64,000 nt of DNA from contig JAANDG010000064.1 in the NCBI GenBank assembly GCA_036852015.1, forward strand, positions 1-64,000, in the 5' to 3' direction. Origin of the DNA: Pelodera strongyloides (lineage: Eukaryota; Nematoda; Chromadorea; Rhabditida; Rhabditidae). Of this stretch, positions 1 to 11,787 are shown one piece after another (the first letter of the stretch is position 1; every line of letters starts with the position of its first letter). The translations under genes and the position numbers were made by a program. The notes under the pieces were generated by a model. The model made no database searches and was not told where the DNA came from. It saw only the letters and a list, made by a program, of their open reading frames with translations.

Positions 1-1201
1 GCAATTGTTGTGTTACTACGGTATTTGAAGAAAGCGCAAGTGATGGAACGTGCGTCTGAAGGGATATTACCTTAAGCGTAAGCAATGTTAAGAGATGACT
101 TTTGCTGAGGATAAACTGTATTGACTAGGAATTACGGCTTTTGCCACAAATACAAAGTGAAAAAACTATATAGTGTTTACATATATAAAGATAGAATGAA
201 AGGTTACATGTTACTTTCTTTATACACACTGATTTAAGAATGACTGGACTTAAAAATTTATAAAACTTCGGGGCCATGTTTGTAAAATCGGTGGCTGTAG
301 CTGTGTCTGATGTCTGCTGATGGTAGAATACGTAGTATTTGTTCACGATGCGTTTCACAAATCGCCCGGTATTTCGCTTTAAATCGAGTCCAATAATATA
401 AGTTACATTGTTGATAGTACATATTGTTGTTGACACCCTGTAGAACATGAATGTTTCATCAAGAAACACGATTTTAACAGCTATACTAAATTTTCAGACT
501 GTTAAGATTAGGTTATCCACGGATGTAAATGCTTCTCGTTTACGGGTTTTATGCCCCGAAGTCAAAGCGTTCTCTGTTTTCTGTGACTTCGGCATGGCAT
601 ACTTTTATTTTCCTATTTGACAACGACAACGTTGTCAGTCCTTCAGTAGTATGAGAGTATTTGATGTTATAGCATATGTAATGTTATAAAAGTTTTTGAA
701 GTTAAAGTGTCGAAATGTGAACTGTTAACGTTCGTTTGTCGGTACGTGGTATCTGTCGACCGTTCTGCACGAGACCTGGGTTTTTTTGTGCGTGGAGTTC
801 GTCAGTGTGAACCAACTTATGCTTTTCTTGTGTAAACTTAATTTTAATTATAATTATTTATGCTGTGAGTAATTATGAATTATGATACATACTACGGTGT
901 GTAATTTTTCAATTATTGTGTGATCTCATGGCCTCATGTACTATTATAATAGCTAACTTTCATTTTTTTATCGACTTCTTGTAATATGCTGACAGAATGT
1001 CCCTGAATACAGTGAATCCCCGAGAAGCAAGCTGTGATACGGATAATGCACTATATAACATTACTTAGCGTTAGAATATCAAAGATGTTGTAGGGTTTTA
1101 TGGTTGCTGTAGTGCTGTACTAATCTTAAACTAAACCTTTTCTTCGCACTATGCTTGTGTTTTTGGCCATTAAACACTTTATTTGCTTTTAATGCTTGAA
1201 G
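1..1201. other. No supported gene
   Basis: AT-rich sequence without a convincing exon chain. The 114-codon minus-strand reading frame at 125-469 has no splice context or recognisable motif, and it overlaps a fragment of the dispersed TTAAAGCGAAATA-type repeat (around 355-385). The stretch may hold the 3' flank of the saposin-like gene that ends at 1202. Confidence 0.5.
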
Positions 1202-2383
1202 CTAAAGGAACCAGCACATGGCGGCTTCGTCGCACACGTCCTCCTCGTTGGCTTTATTTCTCAGAGAGAGCAGAAGGGAATTGAGGTCTTGATTAGCAGT
1301 ATCGATGCATCTTTGATCGGCTCCAGGCTGAAAGAAGAAGTTAAGTTCACGCCGTTAACCCCATATTAGAAGTTAGTGCTTTGCTTCAAAGCGACATACC
1401 GACCGGTTATTTAAACGCATCGTGGATATCTGAATTCTTACGTAGTTATGCTAATTTGCTCGAATTTAGCTAGATTTTTTATTCTAATTTATGTTCATTT
1501 GCATACGCAGTATAAGAGTGCTGATCTGCTCGATGTGTTTCAAAAACCGGCCGGCATTTCTCTTTAAGCCACATATTATGGCAGGTCCAATAGTTTAGAA
1601 GAGAGTGCCCAGTAATTAGGCTGACACTAGTTGTCCTATAGCTAAATCTAGTGTTTTATAGTGCTAGTTTAGATTCGTAGGTGGTTGGTGCCTGACATAC
1701 CAAGAAAATAGAGAACGAATTTTGTTCTAAATAAGTTAAACAAAGTTAGTATTGTAAATAAAGCATAAGGAACCCACATCTTCTCGCAGTTTCACATTAC
1801 ATTGGTACTCAACTTCGCTGCGCAATTGTGCCACTGTTGTGGTTGCCCATTTGTTTTGGAAAGTTCCTATCACATCGCGGATTACCAACTGAATGATATT
1901 TATGAGAAGCGTAACGTGACTTATCACATACAAACAGGCAAACTTAGACTAAGAGAAGAACACAACACCCAACACATTGTTTGTTTTTCTAAAAGATCGC
2001 CGTGCAGATTAACCTAAAGAACTAATTCTCCCGCTAAATAACTGATCGTATGGCGCTCTAAGGTTATCTAAATTTCTAACCCCTAACTACATCAACTGAG
2101 AAATGATAGCAATTTTTCTTACCAAGCACAGATCGCACCAGACGTTGTGTCGCTGAAAATAAGGTAATTTTTAGGAAATCGAAGAAGATTCACAATTTGT
2201 TTGCAACTTTTTACTGGGGACTTGAACTTATTGTTAGGTTAAATACAGGCTAGCACCGATTTAGACTGCTAACTTCTGTTCCAGTTTAAAGTAGATATTA
2301 TGATGGATTAAACCTACAGAGGCCAAATTTGATTGCGCTGTGCAGACCAGCCCGATTAGTATAAGCAGCGTAATTTGGTTCAT
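1202..2383 (-). CDS. Secreted saposin-B-like protein (110 aa, 4 exons)
   Basis: Minus-strand exons 2383-2318, 2152-2123, 1888-1778 and 1327-1202 join in phase 0 throughout. Exon 1 is a signal peptide (MNQITLLILIGLVCTAQS), and its ATG lies 6 nt after a TTTTAG acceptor, as in trans-splicing. The mature part has six cysteines at 28, 31, 62, 76, 101 and 107. The order CxxC, C, C, C, x5, C is the saposin-B pattern, expected to form three disulfides across a helical bundle that binds or perturbs lipid membranes. The 30-nt second exon (RHNVWCDLCL) supplies the CxxC pair. The 3.8-5.3 kb gene has the same exon plan and nearly the same cysteine spacing, so the two are tandem paralogues. In C. elegans such single-domain proteins (spp family, caenopores) act in gut antibacterial defence; that role is only inferred here. 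Confidence 0.75.
1383..1567. repeat. MITE-like element, family A
   Basis: Short inverted-repeat element with CCGGTTATTTAAACGCATCG at the left and GATGTGTTTCAAAAACCGGC near the right, ending in CTTTAA. The interior is AT-rich, and part of it is shared with the copies at 12.1, 49.4 and 53.4 kb. It sits in the last intron of the saposin-like gene and carries no ORF. Confidence 0.6.
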
Positions 2384-3818
2384 GATTTCCTAAAACGTAA
2401 GTACGTAAGTCGCTGGAATACGAATAGTCTCACAAGATAAAGCGCTAGATGAGCACAACTTCATCCGCGGACAGATGAAAAGCTTGTTGAGTGGGCGGCG
2501 AGAACACTGCGAAATTGTGGCGCGTCGCTAAGAGAGTGGACGAAACTTAACACCGCTGGTGTGCCAGTTGCTCGCCAGATTCTCGCGAAAGCATACTCAG
2601 CGAACTCGCGAGAGTCTGAAAAAGAGGGGACGAGGTGTTTATCAGGTATTTAACTGGCGCAACTATTTTTTGATAGGACACCATCAAATTTTCAGCTTCC
2701 CTTTCTGAAATTGACTGCGCCCCACGTAAACATGTAGTTCTGTTAAAGGACGCAGTCACTTCAAATTCGCCTTTTTACTTCAATTATCCATAAACATGAA
2801 AAAGCACCTAGAAAAATACCATTCCGGTGTCAATTTACTGAAAAATTAACCCAGGGAAAGAAATCCAATCGGTTGCGTTCTAATTACGTACAGTATGACA
2901 ACGACAACTGAGACAGTAGAGCAAACACTTTCCCTCTTCCCCGGTTTTTCTTTGTTTTGTCATCATTTGGGAACCGGCCAAGTCCCGTTGCGATTTAGAA
3001 AACACCCCATTTTGTCAAAAATCAGAACTCAACACAAGGGATTTCTTTCCGTGTGATAAATGTTCCGTAAATCGGTATTGGAAAGGTATTTTTCTAAGTA
3101 TCTTTTTATATTTATTGATAAGTGAAGTAAAAATGCGAAATTGAAGTGACTGCGATCCTTTAAAGCTCTTTTTAAGAAACAATATAAAAACCATAACAAA
3201 TTGTAGAGTTTAGTTAACAAGTAGCGACCTTACAGTCAGAATGAAATAGTTTGTTATATTATTCCCACGCAAGTGCTCTTATATACTACCGTATTTTAAT
3301 GTAGTTCTTATTTGTTTGTTTGATTTATGGATAGCTTTATGACTGAATGAGTTCGATGTGACGGGGCTTTTTGGAAATTTACAACCGTGAGAATCTGACC
3401 ACGTCTTGCAAAACCATTTTCCAAGATACAGACTAGTTAAAAAGCTGTGAAATTTATGCTATTTTTGCGGGAATTTAGGCTAGGGTCTTTATATTGTTAG
3501 AAGAGGGCCTGACTGATAGGGTTAGAATCTTATAAACCGAAGCAAAAACATAACTTGCCAAATCCTTGTGACCCCTTTTGCAGACTTTATTTGTTGTAAG
3601 TGTAAACTGGCAGCGTACAACTCCCCGACGTTCTTTATTATTGTTGTTACTGTACTATGTAGCACGAGGCTCTTTCGCCATAAGTTTCTGCTTGATCTTG
3701 AGCCCTATTCCTGAGCTGTTGACAAATTTGAGATTATTGCTACCGTGGAGTGGACAGTGAAATAAACATGAGATTCTTTCTTTATTAATAACATAATTTA
3801 GTTAATTAATAAAATCCT
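2384..3818. other. Intergenic, mostly repeats
   Basis: Holds a GC-rich dispersed repeat around 2475-2640 (gcgaga/gcgaaa words) and a complete ~420-bp MITE at 2743-3163, annotated separately. The rest is AT-rich sequence without a supported exon. It separates the two tandem saposin-like genes. Confidence 0.5.
2743..3163. repeat. MITE, family B (~420 bp)
   Basis: Bounded by TTAAAGGACGCAGTCACTTC at the left and its near inverted copy GAAGTGACTGCGATCCTTTA at the right. Related copies lie at 41545-41966, 55295-55717 and 58692-59121. No coding capacity is visible, so it looks non-autonomous. Confidence 0.75.
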
Positions 3819-5280
3819 TTATTTGCACCAGTTTCCTTTATAGCAGGCTGCCGATGGCGTGGTTCCGTAGTTGAATTCCTGAGTGATTTCGGAGGCTGCC
3901 TTCACAATTGTTCCATCGCAAGTTTTGCCATCTTGGGCCTGGAAATTTGTTTTAAGTAGTATCAAAAAGACATGCTTATTGCTTCACACAAACACACACA
4001 CACACACACACACAATCACACACGCACACACACACCCAACCACACACGCACACACACACGCGCACGCACTCACGCATACACACGAGCAGCCAGCCCCATA
4101 TGTAAATTTACAAACGGACCCTGATGGTTGCGCACAACTAACGCAGGTTTTGGTTAGAATAAAACTAACATTCCTGCTTCTCATCTTGTTGCATTCGGCT
4201 TTAAGGGCATTTTGAACTTGGGAGACACTGAGTCGATTTCCATACAGAGAGTTGCGGGCGCCACCGAGCACTTGCTGAAATAAATGGATAAAGAAAGTAT
4301 CAACTATGGAAAAAAAATAGATTGCAACTTGTTTTTGCAACTAATTGTAAACAACTAAAAGTTTTTGTTCATAAAAAAAGTCAAAGACATAATGTGCTGA
4401 AGCCCACCTGACAGGCGCTGCATGTACGTTGGTAGTCCTGCAATTTATAAAGATTATTTCATGCCTCACAATAAAATTGTCAAGAATGTGCTTTTGAAAG
4501 GTGACACTGGGGTAAAAGTAACACGAGCTTGATGTGAGAAACACTGTCGAGGTCACACATAGTTAATCGATCATGAGGGTTTCGTATGGCTAGGATTGAA
4601 GAAACCCTACAGTTATTTCTAAGTGGGCACTTTACACTTTTCGCTTTACACTGAAATTCTAATTCTAGGGCTTTCACACTTATTTATTTATTTATTTATT
4701 AAATAACACCACATGGTGTGCATCACAATGAAATGATGAAAAGAAAGTAGTATATAACTCGTCGTGTTGTCGTTGATTAGCAAACAGGTGATTTGATAAT
4801 AAAACAATGGAATTCAAGCGTAATGTATAAATGGTGTCAGGCATTTCAAGTTTTGCAAATATTTGCCGCGATCGTAAGATATGTGGGCGATATTGTATTG
4901 TTACCTCAAAAAATGGGCCACGAGATAAGAACTGAACGAGTCGGCTTAGGTAATAGAAAAGAAAACATAATTATAAGTTATAATACAATGGATATAGAAT
5001 AATAGGCAAAGTGAACGAAAAACGTTATAGTTGAATAAGAGTAGATAGTAGGGTACCTCGTTTCGACCCCTTAGTCATAGACGAGGATTTATGCCACCGG
5101 GGTGGGGTCATCTTCAGTAGGATGCCCCGGTGGAATATAATTTTAAAATAAGTGAAAATATATTAAAATGTAAAAGAAAAAAGAAGAAGGTAAAAATAAA
5201 GCTATTACAACTTTATTACTTACCCATTGTGATGTGACAGCAACAGCTAGTAGAAGGACGATGAAGACTACGCGGGCCAT
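3819..5280 (-). CDS. Secreted saposin-B-like protein (103 aa, 4 exons)
   Basis: Minus-strand exons 5280-5224, 4437-4408, 4274-4170 and 3938-3819, all phase 0. Exon 1 encodes a signal peptide (MARVVFIVLLLAVAVTSQW). The 30-nt exon 2 (DYQRTCSACQ) carries the CxxC. Cysteines fall at 25, 28, 57, 71, 96 and 102, with spacings 3, 29, 14, 25 and 6 against 3, 31, 14, 25 and 6 in the gene at 1.2 kb. This is the saposin-B signature, and the matching exon boundaries argue for tandem duplication. The stop codon overlaps an AATAAA signal (TGCAAATAAAG). The last intron contains a long (CA)n tract. Expected to be secreted and membrane- or lipid-active; the antimicrobial role known for nematode relatives is an inference. 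Confidence 0.78.
3987..4082. repeat. (CA)n microsatellite
   Basis: About 95 bp of interrupted CA dinucleotides inside the last intron of the saposin-like gene. The long frames on both strands here (Thr/His or Cys/Val repeats) are artefacts of the repeat. Confidence 0.9.
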
Positions 5281-5747
5281 TTCTAAACTTTATTTTTAAT
5301 ATGAGACGCCCTGTTGCGCACCTGTTAGAGGACGTGAGCCATATGTGCGCCACAGGTGCGCGACACCATCTAGCTTTTGCGCCGCACCGTAGAGGGGAGC
5401 GCCGCGCCCCTGTGGTGGTCCTTATTTTGTGCGCGGCGAGGACGCGGGCTTTAGCGTTAAAATTTAAACTAACGAGTATACTACATCGCCATTTAAAACT
5501 TATTTGATAACAAAAACAAAAACAAACAACTAAATATACAACGCTATCAAGTGAACTTATACATAAAAAGTATTGTATCTTCAAATTGGGCTGTGGCAAA
5601 AGTCTGCTGTTGTCAGGTATTTTTAGTGTTTAAATAGGTATGTGTGGTCATAGTATCGATTAATTGATACACGAGTTTTCGATGAGATTTTCATGACAAA
5701 TGTTTTCTCTAACTGCTGAAATGTACACGATAAATCCGGGTGCAACA
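5281..5747. other. Intergenic, GC-rich repeat
   Basis: Between divergent genes. About 5300-5455 is a member of the dispersed GC-rich family with repeated gtgcgcc/gcgcacc words; the remainder is AT-rich with no supported exon. Any promoter of the flanking genes would lie here, but no specific site can be named. Confidence 0.5.
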
Positions 5748-6251
5748 ATGAATGAAAAATTGCCGAAATTTGCAAATCTACTTTTGTGAGTGTCTTACAA
5801 GATGATTCTCGCTAAGTACAGACAACTTGAGATGACGGAAAAAAATGTCTTGTGAATGTTCTCGTGCAGAAAGTCCGGTAAAATCATTACGCTGTCTTCG
5901 ATTTTAACGTATTAACGTAACGCATTTTAACGTAAAGCACGTATTTTGTTTAGTTTCTCCAACATACTTTCAAATCTTCTCATTATATAAAGAAGATACT
6001 CAAATATTCAAATCAACAGGACATGCCCTGAGGCAATATCCCGCTCCCCTTGCCTAGCCTTAGGACGGACCTTTCGCTCTGTATTATCTTCTGTGCCGTC
6101 TTCTACCGTCTACTTCACTCTATGGGACACATCGGCTAAGAGACACCGCCTTGGATTCGAGCTAAAAATGAAGATCCCCGACTTCGAGAGCAAACAGGAC
6201 CCTGGATTCTACATGCTTAAGTCTATGTGTGATGATTGTATGTCTGAATAA
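5748..6251 (+). CDS. Possible small two-exon gene, unknown
   Basis: Exon 5748-5785 starts at ATG and ends in phase 2 at a GTGAGT donor. The exon 6020-6251 starts after AACAG and continues in the matching phase for 77 codons to TAA, which overlaps an AATAAA signal (GAATAAAG). The joined product would be about 89 aa, with four cysteines and the tail LKSMCDDCMSE. No family is recognised. The phase match and the coincident poly(A) signal favour a real gene, but the short first exon and the weak acceptor leave doubt. It is divergent from the saposin-like gene at 3.8-5.3 kb. Confidence 0.35.
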
Positions 6252-7531
6252 AGTGGTATTCACAAAAAATTATATTGATTCAGTTTGGCTCATATGGCTT
6301 CTCATACGTACCGAAGTAATATCTCATTGTCAGATTTTTTTCACATTTGCTCTCGTTGTTGGCCCCTTTTCCTTTCCGCATTTAGATCATTCAAATCAAT
6401 GTACAATTTCTGACAGTTCGAATGTTAGTAAGCGTTTTTTCTTTCTTTATTATTTATTCGAATTAAAACGTTTTTTTTCTTCAGATAGAAACAGAAGTTT
6501 CACGGTCATATGGTGGAATATACGGACATCATGCATTGGAATATAACCATTGACCCGGAAAAGCGCCCATCGAAACTATGGAACTTGTGGAACCTGTGGA
6601 ACTTGCATTCTGTAAGCTTGCAATATTTTTTTTGTTCAATTTTTTTTCAAGTGCTCAGCAGTTGTGTCTTAATGATTTCACTATCAGTTAACAGATTACA
6701 GTATCGGTAAGCAGTAAATTTAAGTTAACATAGTATGGTCAGCCTTTTACTCTATTTAATGGTCCACAGGGTGCTACTCAGGAAATAACTTATTAGTTTA
6801 CAATTAGGCTGTTTGATGACAGAAACAGTTCGTTTACTTTCGGGATGGACTTTCCGAGAGCCGTTAGTGAATCGCAATACCACATGAGTACCGTATGGAT
6901 ACTTATGAATAATACCGGATACAGTATGAATGCAAATATCCTCCGTGTCCTTGGTTCTCAAAGCTAATTCATCCTTTGGTTAAAGAATAACGAACGACAT
7001 GAATTAAGCCTATACTGGCTCCACTAGGGTAACCTTGTGTCCGAAAAATGGCATGGGGCGGACTCGAACCCGTCACTTGTCTACCCGACAAACACTCACC
7101 GGTTGAGCTACACGCACCTTTTTCCGCAACCAACCACACAGCCGGTTTACCCTAGCATACACGGTTCACACGAGCAGGGCCGGGTTGCCTTTTTCGGCGA
7201 ATCTACCCGATTTAATAGTAGGTCTTCATAACCTGTTTACTATGATCTAGAATTTCTATTATTTAAATCGGTAGTGGGGCTGTCTCACTATTGTCTACAC
7301 ATGGAGATTCGTCTATGACGATTACATTTTCGTTTATTATTATTTTTTAGAATCGGAGAATCGAATGGTGTTGCGTAAACTACTCACAAGCAACAGCAAG
7401 AAGCTTCGGATCTGCATGAGAAAGTACTAGAGCGACGACATACTCCAATCCCAGACATGGATGCATTTTCAGGCCAGTTATTTAGTAACTGTCCTTCCTT
7501 TGGCCTTGTTTTCGAGGGTATGATCCTAAAA
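6252..7531. other. Intergenic, no supported gene
   Basis: Contains a strong TTTTTTCTTCAG acceptor at 6473-6484 followed by ATG at 6510, but only a ~40-codon product could follow (see rejected items). A tRNA-like sequence lies at 7049-7118. The rest shows no exon chain. Confidence 0.45.
7049..7118 (-). pseudogene. tRNA-like sequence (tRNA pseudogene or SINE head)
   Basis: Read on the minus strand, this has an intact A box (TAGCTCAACCGG) and B box (GGGTTCGAGTCC) at tRNA spacing. It also has a 4-bp D stem (GCTC/GAGT) and a 5-bp anticodon stem (TTTGT/ACAAG). The acceptor and T stems pair poorly, the anticodon loop lacks the usual T33, and no trailing T run marks a clean terminator. It is therefore more likely a decayed tRNA or tRNA-derived SINE than a working gene. 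The box sequences could still recruit RNA polymerase III. Confidence 0.5.
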
Positions 7532-10500
7532 TAGATGCGTCGTCTCAGAATATGACTGTCTAGGGGTAAACTTCGGACGTCCTTTCGGGGGCGCGCCGAT
7601 TTTTATCGCCGACGACATTCTAAAGAAGACGTGTCTCATACATAATAAGATGCGTCTCAGAATATGACTGTCTAGTTGTAAACTTCGGACGTCCTTTCGG
7701 GGGCGCACCGATTTTTATCGCCGACATTCTAAAGAAGACGTATCTCATACATAATAAGTTGCGTCTCAGAATATGACTGTCTAGTGGTAAACTTCGGACG
7801 TCCTTTCGGGGGCGCACCGATTTTTATCGCCGACATTCTAAAGAAGACGTGTCTCATACATAAGATGCGTCTCAGAATATGACTGTCTAGTGGTAAACTT
7901 CGGGCGTCCTTTCGGGGGCGCGCCGATTTTTACCGCCGACGACATTCTAAAGAAGACGTGTCTCATACATAATAAGATGCCTCTCAGAATATGACTGTCT
8001 AGTGGTAAACTTCGGACGTCCTTTCGGGGGCGCACCGATTTTTATCGCCGACATTCTAAAGAAGACGTATCTCATACATAATAAGTTGCGTCTCAGAATA
8101 TGACTGTCTATTGGTAAACTTCGGACGTCCTTTCGGGGGCGCACCGATTTTTATCGCCGACATTCTAAAGAAGACGTGTCTCATAATAAGATGCGTCTCA
8201 GAATATGACTGTCTAGTGGTAAACTTCGGGCGTCCTTTCGGGGGCGCGCCGATCGTTTACCGCCGACGACATTCTAAAGAAGACGTGTCTCATACATAAT
8301 AAGATGCGTCTCAGAATATGACTGTCTAGTGGTAAACTTCGGACGTCCTTTCGGGGGCGCACCGATTTTTATCGCCGACGACATTCTAAAGAAGACGTGT
8401 CTCATACATAATAAGATGCGTCTCAGAATATGACTGTCTAGTTGTAAACTTCGGACGTCCTTTCGGGGGCGCACCGATTTTTATCGCCGACATTCTAAAG
8501 AAGACGTGTCTCATACATAATAAGATGCGTCTCAGAATATGACTGTCTAGTTGTAAACTTCGGACGTCCTTTCGGGGGCGCACCGATTTTTATCGCCGAC
8601 ATTCTAAAGAAGACGTGTCTCATACATAATAAGATGCGTCTCAGAATATGACTGTCTAGTTGTAAACTTCGGACGTCCTTTCGGGGGCGCACCGATTTTT
8701 ATCGCCGACATTCTAAAGAAGACGTGTCTCATACATAATAAGACGCGTCTCAGAATATGACTGTCTAGTTGTAAACTTCGGACGTTCTTTCGGGGGCGCA
8801 CCGATTTTTATCGCCGACATTCTAAAGAAGACGTGTCTCATACATAATAAGATGCGTCTCAGAATATGACTGTCTAGCGGTAAACTTCGGACGTCCTTTC
8901 GGGGGCGCACCGATTTTTATCGCCGACGACATTCTAAAGAAGACGTGTCTCATACATAATAAGACGCGTCTCAGAATATGACTGTCTAGTTGTAAACTTC
9001 GGACGTCCTTTCGGGGGCGCACCGATTTTTATCGCCGACGACATTCTAAAGAAGACGTGTCTCATACATAATAAGATGCGTCTCAGAATATGACTGTCTG
9101 GTTGTAAACTTCGGACGTCCTTTCGGGGGCGCGCCGATTTTTATCGCCGACGACATTCTAAAGAAGACGTGTCTCATACATAATAAGACGCGTCTCAGAA
9201 TATGACTGTCTAGTTGTAAACTTCGGACGTCCTTTCGGGGGCGCACCGATTTTTATCGCCGACATTCTAAAGAAGACGTGTCTCATATATAATAAGATGC
9301 GTCTCAGAATATGACTGTCTGGTTGTAAACTTCGGACGTCCTTTCGGGGGCGCACCGATTTTTATCGCCGACGACATTCTAAAGAAGACGTGTCTCATAC
9401 ATAATAAGATGCGTCTCAGAATATGACTGTCTAGTTGTAAACTTCGGACGTCCTTTCGGGGGCGCACCGATTTTTATCGCCGACATTCTAAATAAGACGT
9501 GTCTCATACATAATAAGATGCGTCTCAGAATATGACTGTCTAGTTGTAAACTTCGGACGTCCTTTCGGGGGCGCACCGATTTTTATCGCCGACATTCTAA
9601 AGAAGACGTGTCTCATATATAATAAGATGCGTCTCAGAATATGACTGTCTGGTTGTAAACTTCGGACGTCCTTTCGGGGGCGCACCGATTTTTATCGCCG
9701 ACGACATTCTAAAGAAGACGTGTCTCATACATAATAAGATGCGTCTCAGAATATGACTGTCTAGTTGTAAACTTCGGACGTCCTTTCGGGGGCGCACCGA
9801 TTTTTATCGCCGACATTCTAAATAAGACGTGTCTCATACATAATAAGATGCGTCTCAGAATATGACTGTCTAGTTGTAAACTTCGGACGTCCGTTCGGGG
9901 GCGCACCGATTTTTACCGCCGACGACATTCTAAAGAAGACGTGTCTCATACATAATAAGATGCGTCGCAGAATATGACTGTCTAGTTGTAAACTTCGGAC
10001 GTCCTTTCGGGGGCGCGCCGATTTTTATCGCCGACGACATTCTAAAGAAGACGTGTCTCATACATAATAAGACGCGTCTCAGAATATGACTGTCTAGTTG
10101 TAAACTTCGGACGTCCTTTCGGGGGCGCACCGATTTTTATCGCCGACGACATTCTAAAGAAGACGTGTCTCATACATAATAAGACGCGTCTCAGAATATG
10201 ACTGTCTAGTTGTAAACTTCGGACGTCCTTTCGGGGGCGCACCGATTTTTACCGCCGACGACATTCTAAAGAAGACGTGTCTCATACATAATAAGATGCG
10301 TCTCAGAATATGACTGTCTAGTTGTAAACTTCGGACGTCCTTTCGGGGGCGCACCGATTTTTATCGCCGACGACATTCTAAAGAAGACGTGTCTCATACA
10401 TAATAAGACGCGTCTCAGAATATGACTGTCTAGTTGTAAACTTCGGACGTCCTTTCGGGGGCGCACCGATTTTTATCGCCGACATTCTAAAGAAGACGTG

Positions 10501-11608
10501 TCTCATACATAATAAGATGCGTCTCAGAATATGACTGTCTAGATGTAAACTTCGGACGTCCGTTCGGGGGCGCACCGATTTTTACCGCCGACGACATTCT
10601 AAAGAAGACGTGTCTCATACATAATAAGATGCGTCTCAGAATATGACTGTCTAGTTGTAAACTTCGGACGTCCTTTCGGGGGCGCGCCGATTTTTATCGC
10701 CGACGACATTCTAAAGAAGACGTGTCTCATACATAATAAGAATATGACTGTCTAGTTGTAAACTTCGGACGTCCTTTCGGGGGCGCACCGATTTTTATCG
10801 CCGACGACATTCTAAAGAAGACGTGTCTCATACATAATAAGACGCGTCTCAGAATATGACTGTCTAGTTGTAAACTTCGGACGTCCTTTCGGGGGCGCAC
10901 CGATTTTTATCGCCGACAATTCTAAAGAAGACGTGTCTCATACATAATAAGAAGCGTCTCAGAATATGACTGTCTAGTTGTAAACTTCGGACGTCCTTTC
11001 GGGGGCGCGCCGATTTTTATCGCCGACGACATTCTAAAGAAGACGTGTCTCATACATAATAAGACGCGTCTCAGAATATGACTGTCTAGTTGTAAACTTC
11101 GGACGTCCTTTCGGGGGCGCACCGATTTTTATCGCCGACGACATTCTAAAGAAGACGTGTCTCATACATAATAAGACGCGTCTCAGAATATGACTGTCTA
11201 GTTGTAAACTTCGGACGTCCTTTCGGGGGCGCACCGATTTTTATCGCCGACATTCTAAAGAAGACGTGTCTCATACATAATAAGATGCGTCTCAGAATAT
11301 GACTGTCTAGTTGTAAACTTCGGACGTCCTTTCGGGGGCACGCCGATTTTTATCGCCGACGACATTCTAAAGAAGACGTGTCTCATACATAATAAGACGC
11401 GTCTCAGAATATGACTGTCTAGTTGTAAACTTCGGACGTCCTTTCAGGGGCGCACCGATTTTTATCGCCGACGACATTCTAAAGAAGACGTGTCTCATAC
11501 ATAATAAGACGCGTCTCAGAATATGACTGTCTAGTTGTAAACTTCGGACGTCCTTTCGGGGGCGCACCGATTTTTATCGCCGACATTCTAAAGAAGACGT
11601 GTCTCATA
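7532..11608. repeat. Satellite array, ~37 copies of a 109/112-bp unit
   Basis: Head-to-tail array about 4.08 kb long. Each unit contains GCGTCTCAGAATATGACTGT, then a palindrome GGACGTCC, CTTTCGGGGGCGC, ATTCTAAAGAAGACGTGTCT and CATACATAATAA. Units are 109 bp with GCCGACATT or 112 bp with GCCGACGACATT. Because neither length is a multiple of three, the minus strand gives many near-identical 65-66-codon frames starting MRPRKDVRSL. They overlap and always stop within two units, so they are not genes. Copies are highly similar, which points to recent amplification or ongoing homogenisation. One unit near 10731 has lost about 12 bp. Confidence 0.95.
9246..9905. repeat. Higher-order 330-bp block duplicated within the satellite
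   Basis: Three consecutive units (109+112+109 bp) recur with the same private variants 330 bp apart: CTCATATATAATAAG at about 9282 and 9612, and ATTCTAAATAAGACG at about 9485 and 9815. This indicates a recent block duplication inside the array. Confidence 0.8.
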
Positions 11609-11787
11609 ATATTAATGTTTAGGGGATGCAGCATAGTTCCTTTGTTTGTTGTTGTTTACTCATTTAGTTACCGTGGATCGCTGTGCAGCTTGCCGTCTTG
11701 ACCGAAGCTTAATCGAATAAGCCCAAGCTTAAGCTGATGCGTTTGTGACTTCCGTTCGAGAATTTGTTTCATCACTTTTTCGAAAGT

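Noticed and set aside
3883..4340. Thr/His-rich and Cys/Val-rich frames over the CA repeat
   Set aside because: Low-complexity artefact of the (CA)n microsatellite, apart from the real exon 4274-4170.
6485..6700. Possible trans-spliced mini-gene (MVEYTDIMHWNITIDPEKRP...)
   Set aside because: Only about 40 codons before a stop in the next exon, with an internal WNL micro-repeat; insufficient support.
7049..7118. Functional tRNA gene
   Set aside because: Internal boxes are present, but acceptor and T stems mismatch and the anticodon loop lacks T33.
7526..11567. Dozens of near-identical 65-66-codon minus-strand frames (MRPRKDVRSL...)
   Set aside because: They follow from the 109/112-bp satellite. 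The period is not a multiple of three, frames overlap each other and each stops within two units.
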